A DNA stretch of 64,000 bases from Halobaculum gomorrense (GCF_900129775.1 NZ_FQWV01000006.1:62001-126000); one strand, 5' to 3'; counted from the stretch's first letter, positions 16,253-25,986 are shown. The notes: generated by a model not told the origin, from the sequence alone. Numbers and translations are program-made.

Positions 16253-17142
16253 CCGACCGACCGAGCGCCGCGGACGCCTCGCGGCGCGGCCCCGCGGCCG
16301 ACGCCGAACTCGCCCTGCTGTTGGAGGTGGCGGGGACGCCGAAGCCCGGCAACGTCGACCGCGCGCGCGACCTCGCGGACCTCCGGTTCGAGCACTTCCT
16401 CGCGGGCGCGGTCGGCGCCCGGCCGGGGCTGGAGCGCGCGGCCGCGGGCGACCCGATCGGGGAGGCGTTCGAGACGGCCGTCGCCGGCATGAGCGAGCAG
16501 TCGGGCGGAAACACGCAGTTCGGCTGTCTTCTCCTCTTGACGCCGCTCGTGCGCGCGGCCGCCGCAGACGACCGTCCGCTCGCGCCGGAGGGCGTCGCCG
16601 CGGTCTGCGAGGCGACGACCGTCGCCGACGCCGCCGGCTTCTACCGCGCGTTCGAACACGTCGACGTGGCGGTCGCGGACCCGCCGGCGGGGATGGACGC
16701 GCTCGACGTGCGCCGCGGCGCCGACGCGGTGCCGGCGCTGCGCGAGCGCGAGGCGACGCTGTTCGACGTGATGGCGGAGTCGGCCGAACCGATCGACGAG
16801 CGGGGAACCCCCGGCGACGCGAACGCCCGCGAGTGGGTCGAGGGGTTCCCGCGGACGTTCCGCGCGGCCGAGGCGATCGCCCGCGACGACGGGCCGATCG
16901 CCGACCGCGCGGCCCGGGCGTTCCTCGACCTGCTCGCAGAGGCCGACGACACGCTCGTGCGGACGCAACACGGCCCCGAAGTCGCCCGCGAAGTCCGCGA
17001 GCGCGCGGCGGAGATTGACTCGCTCGACGAGGCGGCAGCATGGGCCGACGAACTGGCCGAGCGCGGGGTCAACCCCGGAACCACGGCCGACATCACCGCC
17101 GCGGCGCTGTTCGTCGCGCTCGAACGCGGGGTGGCGGTGTGA
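16249..17142 (+). CDS. Triphosphoribosyl-dephospho-CoA synthase (CitG/MdcB)-like protein
   Basis: A 297-residue member of the CitG/MdcB family. Seen: AGTPKPGNVDRARD, the conserved SGGNTQFGCLLLLTPL stretch, and the C-terminal RGVNPGTTADITAAALFV. Bacterial members make the prosthetic-group precursor of citrate or malonate lyase, but no lyase subunits are here; archaeal members usually sit with cofactor genes instead. Relatives are also found in methylotroph and methanogen clusters linked to tetrahydromethanopterin. GTG start overlaps the previous stop. Biochemical role in haloarchaea is unknown. Confidence 0.82.
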   Translation: MTDRPSAADASRRGPAADAELALLLEVAGTPKPGNVDRARDLADLRFEHFLAGAVGARPGLERAAAGDPIGEAFETAVAGMSEQSGGNTQFGCLLLLTPLVRAAAADDRPLAPEGVAAVCEATTVADAAGFYRAFEHVDVAVADPPAGMDALDVRRGADAVPALREREATLFDVMAESAEPIDERGTPGDANAREWVEGFPRTFRAAEAIARDDGPIADRAARAFLDLLAEADDTLVRTQHGPEVAREVRERAAEIDSLDEAAAWADELAERGVNPGTTADITAAALFVALERGVAV

Positions 17143-17915
17143 GCGACCCCGACCGCGACGCAGTCGACGGGGGCGACACCTCCTTCGGGGGCGACGGCGA
17201 CGGTGACGCGGCGACCGACTGGCCCGTCGACCTCGCGGGCGTCACCGAGTCGGTGGTCGCGACGCTCGGCCCGAACGGGCTGTGGAACCTCGCCGCGCTC
17301 GGTCTCCACGCTCCCGAGCACGACAGTCGACCCGCCGACGCGCCGGTGCGGGCGCGGACGTGGGGGCGCACGCGAACCCGACGGAACTTCGCCGAACGCG
17401 GCGGCGGCGTCGTCCAGTTCGTCGCCGACCCGCGGGACTTCGTCGACGCCGCGGCGACGGTCCGCGAGGAGCCGGAGCCGATGCTCGACTCGGCGGACGC
17501 GTGGGCGGAGGTGACCGCCGAGCGCGTCAACGCCGGCGAGCGCGGCGGCACCGAGTGGGTCGACTGGCACCTACACGTGAGCGACGCCGCCGTCGAGCGG
17601 ACGGCGGTGCGGACGATCAACCGCGGGTTCGGCGCCGTGATCGACGCCACGGTCGCCGCCTCTCGGGTGGACGTGCCGGCGTACGACACCGAGGCGTTGC
17701 TCGCGCGGCTGCGGTACTTCGCGGACGTGGTCGACCGCTGCGGCGGCCCCGCCGAGCGCGAGGCGTTCCAGCGACTGCGCGAGGCGAGCGCGTGGGAGGA
17801 CCGGGACGGGGACGGCGATAGCAACGGCGACGGCGGTGGGGACAGCGACGGCGATGGGGACAGCGACGGCAACGGGGACGGGGGCAAGGACGGCGACGCG
17901 CGCGTCGGCGACTAG
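17139..17915 (+). CDS. DUF447 family protein
   Basis: A 258-residue protein whose residues about 25-220 match the DUF447 fold (flavin-reductase-like split barrel), with VESVVATLGPNGLWNLAALG-type sequence near residues 30-50 and WVDWHLHVSDAAVERTAVRTINRG in the middle. DUF447 is found in archaea and methylotrophs and has no established reaction. The last ~35 residues are a Gly/Asp/Ser/Asn low-complexity tail. It closes the cofD operon, starting at a GTG that overlaps the previous stop. Confidence 0.8.
   Translation: MSDPDRDAVDGGDTSFGGDGDGDAATDWPVDLAGVTESVVATLGPNGLWNLAALGLHAPEHDSRPADAPVRARTWGRTRTRRNFAERGGGVVQFVADPRDFVDAAATVREEPEPMLDSADAWAEVTAERVNAGERGGTEWVDWHLHVSDAAVERTAVRTINRGFGAVIDATVAASRVDVPAYDTEALLARLRYFADVVDRCGGPAEREAFQRLREASAWEDRDGDGDSNGDGGGDSDGDGDSDGNGDGGKDGDARVGD
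17806..17902 (+). repeat. GAC/GGC-rich repeat encoding a DG-rich tail
   Basis: Degenerate tandem units of the type ggggacagcgacggc encode DGDGDSNGDG-like tail residues at the end of the DUF447 protein. Third positions vary more than the first two, so it is translated sequence, not a structural DNA repeat. Confidence 0.7.
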
Positions 17916-17949
17916 CGGCCCAGCGACGCCGTCGCCCCGGAACGAACGC

Positions 17950-17955
17950 TTTTAG
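17950..17955 (+). promoter_or_regulatory. TATA-like box of rps17e
   Basis: TTTTAG is centred 27 bases before the rps17e ATG at 17980, which fits a leaderless transcript and separates rps17e from the cofD operon. Confidence 0.55.
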
Positions 17956-17979
17956 TTCGCGTTTCCTGTACCGTTGGGC

Positions 17980-18174
17980 ATGGCGATCAAACCGAAGTAC
18001 GTCAAGCAGCTGGCGACGCTGCTCTTGGAGAAGTACCCGCAGTCGTTCAACACCGACTTCGAGACGAACAAGGAGCACGTCGAGCAGCTGACGAACGTCG
18101 AGTCGAAGGGCGTCCGCAACCGCATCGCCGGCTACATCACCCGCAAGAAGGCCAGCAGCGCGGCCTCGGCGTAA
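17980..18174 (+). CDS. rps17e: 30S ribosomal protein S17e
   Basis: A 64-residue small-subunit protein, full length for archaea. It shows MAIKPKYVKQLATLLLEKYP, the NKEHVEQLTNVESKGVRNRI core and GYITRK. ATG 17980 is preferred over TTG 17974 because it matches the family N-terminus and the TATA spacing. Confidence 0.97.
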   Translation: MAIKPKYVKQLATLLLEKYPQSFNTDFETNKEHVEQLTNVESKGVRNRIAGYITRKKASSAASA

Positions 18175-18270
18175 TCGGGACCTCGATTCTCGCGCGAGCC
18201 GCACCCCGCGAGCGGTCGCGCCGGCGCCCGCAACCGACAGCTTGAACGACGCGGGCCGTCGCGTGCGGGT

Positions 18271-19374
18271 ATGTCGAGTTCCTCGCTCGCTGAGCGGCTC
18301 GGTACGTCCCCCGAGCGGGCGTACCTCGCGGCCGTCTTGGCGGCCACGCTCGCGATCGTCGCGGCCGCGCTCGCGTTCCCGGAGGCGGTGTACGACGGGT
18401 TCATCTGGCACTACTTCTGGGGCCCGGTGCAGGCGGACGCCAACTCCGCGGTGTGTGCGATCCGACCCGGGAGCACCGTCGAGTACCTCTACTCGAGTAC
18501 GGAGTGTGCGGCCGCGGCCGAACCCGTCGCCTACCCCGGCTACACGCTCGTGTCGGAGGCCGGCTACGTCGCGATCCTCCTGGTCGCGCTCGCAGGCGTC
18601 GTGCTGCTGCTCCGGCGCCTCGATATCGCGCGGACGACCGACTTCTTCCTCGCGCTCGTCCCGTTTTTCGTCTTCGGGGGGGCGCTGCGCGTCGTCGAGG
18701 ACGCCGACAACGCGATGGCGGATGCGCTGTTCCCATATCCGTGGAATACGCTGCTCATCAGTCCGATAATCTACTTCACCGTCTTCGCGCTCACGCTCGT
18801 GGTCGTGGTCGCAGTGGTCTGGCTGAGCCGCCGCGGGACGCTCGACGGGATAGAGCGCCCGATCCTCCTCGCCGGGATCGCGTTCAACGTCGTCACCGTC
18901 GGGTTCCTCGTCGCGCTCGCGGCGACGCCGGGGAATCCGGTCACCTTCTACCCGCAGGTGATCGCCGTCATTCTCGCCGGAACCGCGATCTCGACGGCGG
19001 CGACGTGGTACGCGACGAAGGCGTGGATCCCGTGGGTCCACTCGGGCACCGGGACCGCGGGGGTCGTCGTCCTCGCGGCCCACGCCCTCGACGGCGTTGC
19101 GAACGTTGTCGGCCTCGACTACATGATCGCGCTCGGCGCAGGGCCGAATCTCGTCCCCAAGCACCCGGTGAACCAGTTCATCGTCGACGCCGCCGGCGCC
19201 GCGTGGCCGTTCCTCGTCGTGAAGCTCGTCGCCGCCGTGTTCGTGCTCGCCGTCTTCGAGGAAGAGCTGTTCGCCGAGTCCCCGCGGTATGCCGTGCTGC
19301 TGCTCATCGCGGTGACGGCCGTGGGGATGGGGCCAGGGACGCGCGACATGCTGCGCGCGACGTTCGGTATCTGA
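18271..19374 (+). CDS. DUF63 family integral membrane protein
   Basis: A 367-residue membrane protein of the archaeal DUF63 family, with about eight to nine hydrophobic segments, the first at residues 18-38. Characteristic pieces are [14 protein letters not shown] near residue 50, [17 protein letters not shown], and [15 protein letters not shown] followed by PKHPVNQF. It contains several His, Asp and Glu residues within membrane segments, as seen in the family. Function unknown. It is monocistronic. Confidence 0.9.
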   Translation: MSSSSLAERLGTSPERAYLAAVLAATLAIVAAALAFPEAVYDGFIWHYFWGPVQADANSAVCAIRPGSTVEYLYSSTECAAAAEPVAYPGYTLVSEAGYVAILLVALAGVVLLLRRLDIARTTDFFLALVPFFVFGGALRVVEDADNAMADALFPYPWNTLLISPIIYFTVFALTLVVVVAVVWLSRRGTLDGIERPILLAGIAFNVVTVGFLVALAATPGNPVTFYPQVIAVILAGTAISTAATWYATKAWIPWVHSGTGTAGVVVLAAHALDGVANVVGLDYMIALGAGPNLVPKHPVNQFIVDAAGAAWPFLVVKLVAAVFVLAVFEEELFAESPRYAVLLLIAVTAVGMGPGTRDMLRATFGI

Positions 19375-19419
19375 GCGCGGGCGAACACGAACGCGAGGGG
19401 GTCGCTCCGACGCGGCCGG

Positions 19420-19791
19420 TCAGCGCTTCGAGGTCACGACCGCCCCGAGCGTCTGCGTCGAGATTGCCCCGTCGTGGACGTGGAACGTGTCGGTCGCGAA
19501 CTCGTAGCTGTTGTCCGGCGTCTCGGCGTGCCAGACGATGTACGCGATGTCGCCCTCGACGACCCGCGTGTCCAACTGGAACTCGACGTCGCCCTGTCCG
19601 AACTCCGCGAACAGGCCCTCGAACAGCGTCCGGATCTCGTCGAGGCCGCGGAACGTTCCGCTCGTGTTCGTGATGACGACGGAGTCGTCCGTGTAATCCG
19701 CCAGCATCTCGTCCATGTTCTGGTCCATGAACGCGTCCAGATGGTGGTCGAGCACTGACTCGGTGGTGGCCGATAGACTGGTGGAAGCCAT
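19420..19791 (-). CDS. SnoaL/NTF2-like fold protein
   Basis: A 123-residue alpha+beta cone-fold protein of the SnoaL/DUF4440 type. Seen: HHLDAFMDQNMDEMLADYTDDSVV-type helix-strand opening and the closing DTFHVHDGAISTQTLGAVV. Such proteins are small enzymes or ligand binders; no catalytic residues can be assigned. It lies downstream of pccA on the same strand, with 140 bases between. Confidence 0.8.
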   Translation of the reverse strand: MASTSLSATTESVLDHHLDAFMDQNMDEMLADYTDDSVVITNTSGTFRGLDEIRTLFEGLFAEFGQGDVEFQLDTRVVEGDIAYIVWHAETPDNSYEFATDTFHVHDGAISTQTLGAVVTSKR

Positions 19792-19931
19792 GCGGGATCA
19801 GATCACCGATCGACAGCGACGGGGAATTTCGTATCGTCAGAAAATCGCCGGTTGGTTGTCAGGAACTCAAAACGGCCTCGGCGGCGCGCGGCGAGTCGAC
19901 GGATCGAACGAGGCGCCGCGGACTCCGCCGA

Positions 19932-21797
19932 CTACTCCAGGACGACGAGCACGTCGCCCATGTCGACGGAATCGCCCTCGTCAACGAGCACCTGGCTCAC
20001 GACGCCGCCCTTGTCGGCGACCACGTCGTTCTCCATCTTCATCGCTTCCAGCACGCACACCACGTCGCCGGCGGCGACCTCGTCGCCCTCGCTCACGTCG
20101 ACCGAGAGGATGGTCCCCTGCATCTCGGCGGCGACCGCCTCGCCGTCGCCCTCGACGACGACCTCCTCGCCGCCGTCGTCCGCCTCGGCCACGTCGGGGC
20201 GCTCCATCCGGCCGGAGCCACCGCCCCCAGCGTTGGGGGTCGAGATGGCGGGCGCACCGCGCTCCTCCAGGCTCACCTCGAAGCGCTTGCCGTTCACCTC
20301 GACGGTGAACTCGCGCTCGGTCGACTCCTCATCGTCGTCGGCGCCGTCCAGGTCCGCGTCGCCGGTTCCCCACCGCTCTTGTGCCTCGGCGAAGCGCGAA
20401 CGGTCGATCTCTTCGTCGAGGTACTTGGTGGTGTGTTTACCATCGACGAACGTCTCGTCGGTGAGCATCAGCCGGTGGAACGGGACGATCGTGACGACTC
20501 CCTCGATGTCGTACTCGGCGAGCGCGCGCCGCGAGCGGGCGAGACACTCCGTACGGTCGCTCCCGTGGACGATCAGCTTCGCGATCATCGAGTCGTAGTC
20601 CGTCACGATGTCGTCGCCTTGGCGGAGCGCGTCGTCCATGCGGACGCCGATGCCGCCCGGCGGGTCGTACGTCTCCAGGCTGCCCTGGTTGGCGGGCGCG
20701 AAGTCGTTGGCGGCGTTCTCGGCGTTGATGCGGAACTCCATGGCGTGCCCCTCCAATTCCACATCGTCCTGTGAGAACCCGATCTCCTCGCCCATCGCGA
20801 CGCGCAGCTGCGCTTTCACGATGTCGATGCCCGTCAGCTCCTCGGTGACGGTGTGTTCGACCTGGATCCGGGTGTTGACTTCGAGGAAGTAGAAGTTCGC
20901 GTCCGGGCCGAGCGGCTCGCCGCCCTCGCGGTCGATATCCTCCTCGACGAGGAACTCGACGGTGCCGGCGTTCGTGTAGTCGGCCGCGCGGACGCCGCGG
21001 CGGGCCGCCTCGCCGATCTGCTCGCGGAGGTCGTCCGACAGCGCCGGCGACGGCCCCTCCTCGATGACCTTCTGGTGGCGCCGCTGGAGCGAGCAGTCGC
21101 GCTCGCCGAGGTGCCGGACGTTGCCGTGGTGGTCGGCGACGATCTGCACCTCGATGTGGCGGGGATTCTCCAGATAGCGCTCGAGGTAGACGGAGTCGTT
21201 CGAGAAGTACGCCTCGCCCTCGCGTTTCGCCGATTCGAGCTGGTCGGCGGCCTCGTCGGCCGACTCGACGACTTTCATCCCGCGGCCGCCGCCGCCGCCT
21301 TCTGCCTTGATTGCGACGGGATAGCCGTGCTCGTCGCCGAAGTCGGTGACCTCCTCGGGGTCGGTGACGGGGTCAGTCGTTCCGGGGACGATAGGCACGT
21401 CGGCATCGGACATGATCGTCCGGGCCTTCGTCTTCTCGCCGAGCGACTCCATCGCCTCGGCGTCCGGGCCGACCCACGTGATGCCCTCGGCGTCGCCGAC
21501 CTTCGCGGCGAAGTCGGCGTTCTCCGCGAGGAAGCCGTAGCCGGGGTGGATCGCGTCGGCGCCGGCCTTCCGGGCGGCCTCGACGATCGCGTCCTGGTCG
21601 AGATAGGAGTCGGCCGCGCGGGCGGGGCCGACGTTGTACGCCTCGTCGGCGTAGCGGACGTGGCCGCCGTGTTTGTCGGCCTCCGAGTACACCGCGACGG
21701 TGTCGATGCCGAGCTCCGCACAGGCGCGCATCACGCGCACCGCGATCTCCCCGCGGTTGGCGACGAGCACCTTGTCGAACGCCTGAGTTTCGGTCAT
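19932..21797 (-). CDS. pccA: Propionyl/acetyl-CoA carboxylase, biotin carboxylase + biotin carrier subunit
   Basis: A 621-residue fusion of biotin carboxylase (residues about 8-455) and a biotinyl carrier domain (about 545-621). Seen: [10 protein letters not shown]-like start ([21 protein letters not shown]), the ATP-grasp loop [26 protein letters not shown], and the biotinylation site VLEAMKMEN with Lys587. It carboxylates biotin with ATP and bicarbonate; the carboxyl group then goes to propionyl-CoA (or acetyl-CoA) on PccB. Order on this strand is pccB-pccX-pccA, with 163 bases before pccA and a possible TATA box near 21825. Confidence 0.95.
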   Translation of the reverse strand: MTETQAFDKVLVANRGEIAVRVMRACAELGIDTVAVYSEADKHGGHVRYADEAYNVGPARAADSYLDQDAIVEAARKAGADAIHPGYGFLAENADFAAKVGDAEGITWVGPDAEAMESLGEKTKARTIMSDADVPIVPGTTDPVTDPEEVTDFGDEHGYPVAIKAEGGGGGRGMKVVESADEAADQLESAKREGEAYFSNDSVYLERYLENPRHIEVQIVADHHGNVRHLGERDCSLQRRHQKVIEEGPSPALSDDLREQIGEAARRGVRAADYTNAGTVEFLVEEDIDREGGEPLGPDANFYFLEVNTRIQVEHTVTEELTGIDIVKAQLRVAMGEEIGFSQDDVELEGHAMEFRINAENAANDFAPANQGSLETYDPPGGIGVRMDDALRQGDDIVTDYDSMIAKLIVHGSDRTECLARSRRALAEYDIEGVVTIVPFHRLMLTDETFVDGKHTTKYLDEEIDRSRFAEAQERWGTGDADLDGADDDEESTEREFTVEVNGKRFEVSLEERGAPAISTPNAGGGGSGRMERPDVAEADDGGEEVVVEGDGEAVAAEMQGTILSVDVSEGDEVAAGDVVCVLEAMKMENDVVADKGGVVSQVLVDEGDSVDMGDVLVVLE

Positions 21798-21960
21798 TCT
21801 TGCGAGGTGCTTCCGCAGGCCGTCTACTCAAACCGTCGGTTCGGGATCGCCGCTGGGTGAGAGCGGCCGTTGCTCGCGAAACGGCTACTCGAATCCGAGT
21901 ACGAGCGTGGGGGCGCGAGGCGTGGCACACCGGGCGGTATCTAGACGGATCGTCGCCGGT

Positions 21961-22236
21961 TCAGAACCGCTTGGTCCGTCCGCTGGCCGTCCATTCGTCG
22001 GTGGGAGCCTCGCGGGGCACGCGCGCGCCGCGACCGCCCAGGGCGTCGAGGCGGCCCGCGAACGCCCAGCGCTTGCCGTCCCACGTCTCCTCGCCGTCCG
22101 CGGCGGCGGCCGCCGCGACCGCCTCCGAGTCGCGGACGTGCGCGCCGACGGCCGCGAGGATCGCCGCGGCCTCCTCGTCGTCGGCGTCGTCCGGGAGCGT
22201 CAGTCGCTCGGCGACCGGGGGTTCGTCGTCGGCCAT
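21961..22236 (-). CDS. pccX: PccX-type small subunit of propionyl-CoA carboxylase
   Basis: A 91-residue acidic protein between pccB and pccA. Its central [26 protein letters not shown] resembles acyl-CoA carboxylase epsilon subunits. A small third subunit, PccX, is known to be needed for propionyl-CoA carboxylase in Haloferax mediterranei, and this gene matches it in size and position. Its ATG lies just after the pccB stop (one base between), so translation is coupled. Assignment rests on size, context and the WDGKRWAF motif. Confidence 0.82.
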   Translation of the reverse strand: MADDEPPVAERLTLPDDADDEEAAAILAAVGAHVRDSEAVAAAAAADGEETWDGKRWAFAGRLDALGGRGARVPREAPTDEWTASGRTKRF

Positions 22237-22237
22237 C

Positions 22238-23782
22238 TCAGATCGGGATGTTGCCGTGCTTCTTGTCCGGGAGCGACTCGCGCTTCGACAGCAGCATCTC
22301 CAGGTCGTCGATGAGCCGCGGGCGCGTCTCCGTCGGTTCGAGCACGTCGTCGAGGAAGCCCTTGTCGGCGGCCGTGTAGGGGTTGGCGAACTCCTCGCGG
22401 TACTCGTCGATCAACTCCTGGCGCTTCTGTTCGGGGTCGTCGGCGTCCTCCAGTTCGTCGTCGTAGAGGATACTCACCGCGCCCTTCGGCCCCATCACGG
22501 CGATCTCGGCAGTCGGCCACGCGTAGTTCACGTCGCCGCCGATGTGCTTGGAGGCCATCACGTCGTAGGCGCCGCCGTAGGCCTTCCGCGTGATGACGGT
22601 CAAGAGGGGAACCGTCGCCTCCGAGTAGGCGTACAGCAGCTTCGCGCCGTGGCGGATGATCCCGTTGTGCTCCTGGTCGGTGCCGGGCATGAAGCCGGGC
22701 ACGTCGACGAACGTGACGATCGGGACGTTGAACGCGTCACAGAAGCGGACGAAGCGCGCGCCCTTCTCGGAGGACTCGATGTCGAGCGTCCCGGCGTTCA
22801 CGCGCGGCTGGTTCGCGACGACGCCGATCGAGTGGCCGTCAAGGCGGGCGAACCCGGTGACGATGTTCTTCGCGAAGTCCGCGTGCGTCTCGAAGAACGA
22901 GCCCTCGTCGACGACGCGGTCGACGACGTTCGTGATGTCGTACGGCTTGCGCGGCTCGTCGGGGACGATCTCGGTCAGCTCCTCATCGCGGCGGTCGGGG
23001 TCGTCCCACGGATCGACGCGGGGCGGGTCCTCGACGTTGTTCTGCGGGAGGTACGACAGCAGGCGGCGCATGTGGTCGAGCGCCTCCTCCTCGGAGTCTT
23101 CCGCGAAGTGCGCGACCCCCGACGTGGAGGCGTGGGTCTGGGCGCCGCCGAGCTCCTCGAAGCTCACCTCCTCGCCCGTGACGGTCTTGATGACCTCCGG
23201 GCCGGTGATGAACATGTGGCTCGTCTCTTTCACCATGAAGACGAAGTCGGTGATCGCGGGCGAGTACACCGCACCGCCGGCACACGGGCCCATGATGCCC
23301 GACAGCTGCGGGATGACGCCGGAGGCTTCGGTGTTGCGCCGGAAGATCTCCGCGTACCCCGCGAGCGATCCCACCCCCTCCTGGATCCGCGCGCCCGCGG
23401 AGTCGTTGAGGCCGACGACCGGCGCGCCCACGTCCATCGCCTTGTCCATCACCTTGCACACCTTCTCGGCGAACACCTCGCCGAGCGAGCCGCCGAAGAC
23501 GGTGAAATCGTGGGCGAAGACGAACGTCTTGCGACCGTTCACCTCGCCGTAGCCGGTGACGACGCCGTCGCCCGGGATCTGTTTTTCCTCCATCCCGAAC
23601 GCGTGGGTGTCGTGGGTCCGGAACTGGTCGAACTCGTGGAACGTGTCGTCGTCGAGGAAGTAGTCGATGCGCTCGCGCGCCGTCATCTTCCCCTTCTCGT
23701 GTTGGCGTTCGATCCGGTCCTCGCCGCCGCCCTTCTCGGCCTTCGCGCGCTTCTCGCGGAGCTCGTCGATGCGATCTTCCAT
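22238..23782 (-). CDS. pccB: Propionyl-CoA carboxylase carboxyltransferase subunit
   Basis: Transfers the carboxyl group from biotin to the acyl-CoA. The 514-residue protein has two crotonase-like halves with [53 protein letters not shown], and [28 protein letters not shown]-type oxyanion segments. ATG 23782 ([12 protein letters not shown]) is chosen over an in-frame GTG two codons earlier. The acyl-CoA specificity residue cannot be judged reliably by eye, but PccX next door favours propionyl-CoA. Confidence 0.95.
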   Translation of the reverse strand: MEDRIDELREKRAKAEKGGGEDRIERQHEKGKMTARERIDYFLDDDTFHEFDQFRTHDTHAFGMEEKQIPGDGVVTGYGEVNGRKTFVFAHDFTVFGGSLGEVFAEKVCKVMDKAMDVGAPVVGLNDSAGARIQEGVGSLAGYAEIFRRNTEASGVIPQLSGIMGPCAGGAVYSPAITDFVFMVKETSHMFITGPEVIKTVTGEEVSFEELGGAQTHASTSGVAHFAEDSEEEALDHMRRLLSYLPQNNVEDPPRVDPWDDPDRRDEELTEIVPDEPRKPYDITNVVDRVVDEGSFFETHADFAKNIVTGFARLDGHSIGVVANQPRVNAGTLDIESSEKGARFVRFCDAFNVPIVTFVDVPGFMPGTDQEHNGIIRHGAKLLYAYSEATVPLLTVITRKAYGGAYDVMASKHIGGDVNYAWPTAEIAVMGPKGAVSILYDDELEDADDPEQKRQELIDEYREEFANPYTAADKGFLDDVLEPTETRPRLIDDLEMLLSKRESLPDKKHGNIPI

Positions 23783-23867
23783 CGTCACGGCCGGTCACCT
23801 CGAGTCGCAGCGGTCATTCGTTGGGTGGAGGGTGCGGCGAGGCGGCCCTTAGGGGTTCCGTAACAGG

Positions 23868-24854
23868 CTACGCTCCCTCGGGGTCGCCACGACCGGCGTC
23901 GTCGAGCACCGCCCCGATCCGATCCCACGTGATCTCGACGCGCGCACCGACCTCGCCCGCGGCGATCGCGCCGCAGGCGTTCGCGACCGCCAGCGCCCGC
24001 TCCAGCCCTGCTCCGCCGAGCCGCGCCGCGAGAAAGCCCGCGGCGAAGGCGTCGCCCGCGCCTGTCGTGTCGACCACGTCCGCGTCGAAGCCGTCGTGGG
24101 TGTGCGTCCGCCCGGTCGCGCGGTCGTGGACCTCCGAGCCGTCGCCCCCGTGAGTGACGACCAGCGTCGTGTCCCCCCGGAGCGCGCCGTAGCTCGTCGC
24201 GCCGTCGTCGTCCTCCGCCAGCAGCGCCGCCGCTTCCCGGCGGTTGGTGAACACCAGGTCGGCACGGGAGAGCGCGTCGGTGAAGTCGCGCTCGGCGAAC
24301 TGCCGGCCCGGCGCGACGCTCACGGTCGCGTCGACCTCGCGCGCGCGCTCGGCCAGCGCGGCCGCGACCACCGGCGGCTGGTTCGTCAGGTGCAGGTGAT
24401 CGGTGTCTGCGGTCAGCGCGTCCGGCGGGAGATCTTCGGCGGTGAACGCCTCGTTGGCTCCTCGGTTCGACAGCACCATCACCTCGCCGTCGGCGTCGAC
24501 GATCAGGTACTTCACCGCCGTCTCGCCGTCCGCCTCCACGAGGCGGGTTCGGACGCCCGCCCGCGACAGCTCGCGTCCCGCGAGCGCGCCGGACCCATCG
24601 TCGCCGACGGAGCCGAACAGGGAGGCGTCGCACTCGAGCCCCGCAAGGACGGCCGCGACGTTGGCCGCGCTGCCGCCGCCGGCCTGGTGGCGCCGCTGGA
24701 TCTTTACCTCGCCGTCGGGTGCCGGGAGCCGGTCGACGATCAGCGTCACGTCCCAGTTGACGTGGCCGACGCACAGCATGCTCGAACCGCCGGTCGGCGC
24801 GTCGCCGTCGCCCGTGCGGCCGCTCGCCTCGCGGTCGCCGTCGCCCCCGCTCAT
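23868..24854 (-). CDS. PfkB family sugar kinase (possible ribose-1-phosphate kinase)
   Basis: A 328-residue PfkB/ribokinase-fold kinase. Seen: LCVGHVNWDVTLIVDRLP near residue 27, the GGGSAANVAAVLAGL motif, and DTTGAGDAFAAGFLAARLG with the catalytic Asp and anion hole. Its ATG overlaps the stop of the R15P isomerase gene (ATGA). In Thermococcus and some haloarchaea a PfkB enzyme makes ribose 1,5-bisphosphate from ribose 1-phosphate for that isomerase, so the same role is inferred. An internal ATG at 24779 is an alternative start that would drop a 25-residue Gly/Asp-rich head. Confidence 0.82.
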   Translation of the reverse strand: MSGGDGDREASGRTGDGDAPTGGSSMLCVGHVNWDVTLIVDRLPAPDGEVKIQRRHQAGGGSAANVAAVLAGLECDASLFGSVGDDGSGALAGRELSRAGVRTRLVEADGETAVKYLIVDADGEVMVLSNRGANEAFTAEDLPPDALTADTDHLHLTNQPPVVAAALAERAREVDATVSVAPGRQFAERDFTDALSRADLVFTNRREAAALLAEDDDGATSYGALRGDTTLVVTHGGDGSEVHDRATGRTHTHDGFDADVVDTTGAGDAFAAGFLAARLGGAGLERALAVANACGAIAAGEVGARVEITWDRIGAVLDDAGRGDPEGA

Positions 24855-25861
24855 GTGGTCGGCTCCGTCGCGTCCGTGTCCGCCGAGTCCGCGTTCGTCC
24901 CGTCGGGCGCCTCCCACGGCCGGTCGGCGCTCTCGCCGAACAGCTCCCGCATCAGCGTGACGATGCTCTCGGGCGGGAATTGCCCTGACTCGGTGACGAT
25001 GGCGTCGACGTACCGCGGCGGCGTCACGTCGAAAGCGGGGTTCTCGACGGTGATCTCGCCGATCTCCTCGCGGGCGCTCGCGTCGATCACCTCCGCCTCG
25101 TCGCGCATCTCGATCTCGACGGTGTGGCCGGTGAGCGTGTCGGGGTGGAGCTTGATCGTCTGGGCGGCGACCATGATCGGGACGCCCCGCTCGCGGGCGT
25201 TGACCGCGAGCCCGGAGGTGCCGATCTTGTTGACGACGCCGCCGTCGGCGGCGATAGAGTCGGCGCCCACGAGCACGTGATCGGCGTCGTCGAGGTACCG
25301 CCGCGCCGCCGAGTCGACCACGAGCGTCACGTCGACGCCCATCCCGCGCAGTTCCGCCGCAGTGATGTGGCCCTGGTTGCGCGGGCGCGTCTCCTTGACG
25401 ATCGCCGAGACCTCCTTCCCCTGGTCGACGGCGTGCTCGACGCACGCGAGTGCGTCCGTCGAGTGGCAGTGGGTCATCACCGTGTCGCCGTCGCGGAGCC
25501 GGTTGGCGCCCACGCGACCGAGGTCGTTCTGGGCCCGGTCCAGTCGGTCGGTGAACGCGGTCGTCGCCGCCAGCACCGACTCGCGGAGCGCCTCCACGTC
25601 GTCGCCCTCCATCCGCCCGAGGGTGTAGCGGAGGGCGTTCGGGAGCGACACGGCCGTCGGGCGGGTGTCGTACAGCCGGCGGCCCGCGTGGCGCATCGCG
25701 CGCCGGTACGCGGCGGGCGTGTCGGCGGCCGTCTCGCGCGCCTGCGCGGCGAGCGCGTCCGCGGCCGCGGCCGCGATGGTGGCGGCGCCCCGGATCTCCA
25801 TCGTCGCGATGTCGGCGGCGGTGTCGTCGACCGCGTCCGCCAGCGGGGGGTCGTCCGTCAT
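24851..25861 (-). CDS. Ribose-1,5-bisphosphate isomerase
   Basis: A 336-residue member of the eIF2B-alpha/R15P isomerase family. Seen: MTHCHSTDALACVEHAVDQGK, KETRPRNQGHITAAELRGMGVDVTLVVDSA and the GADSIAADGGVVNKIGT block; the Cys in THCHST-DALAC and the Asp in GADSI are the expected catalytic pair. It turns ribose 1,5-bisphosphate into ribulose 1,5-bisphosphate in archaeal nucleoside degradation. No RuBisCO gene lies in the window. A GTTATCAG box about 28 bases upstream fits a leaderless transcript carrying the kinase gene too. Confidence 0.9.
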   Translation of the reverse strand: MTDDPPLADAVDDTAADIATMEIRGAATIAAAAADALAAQARETAADTPAAYRRAMRHAGRRLYDTRPTAVSLPNALRYTLGRMEGDDVEALRESVLAATTAFTDRLDRAQNDLGRVGANRLRDGDTVMTHCHSTDALACVEHAVDQGKEVSAIVKETRPRNQGHITAAELRGMGVDVTLVVDSAARRYLDDADHVLVGADSIAADGGVVNKIGTSGLAVNARERGVPIMVAAQTIKLHPDTLTGHTVEIEMRDEAEVIDASAREEIGEITVENPAFDVTPPRYVDAIVTESGQFPPESIVTLMRELFGESADRPWEAPDGTNADSADTDATEPTT

Positions 25862-25986
25862 GACCGCCCCGTTCGGGGCGCCGGGTTATCAGTTGTCGGG
25901 GTCGTCGTGCGCCGCCCTGCCCGGAACGCGCCGGCAGGCACGCGGCCGGCCGGCGATCCGCCGCCCCGACCGCGCTCCCGCCCCGC

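Noticed and set aside
17806-17902. Regularly repeated units that might look like a CRISPR array
   Set aside because: Units are short, degenerate, in frame and without spacers; they encode the DG-rich end of the DUF447 protein.
17617-19164. A 515-residue minus-strand frame spanning DUF447, rps17e and DUF63
   Set aside because: Crosses three real plus-strand genes; composition is Arg/Gly/Asp-rich shadow sequence.
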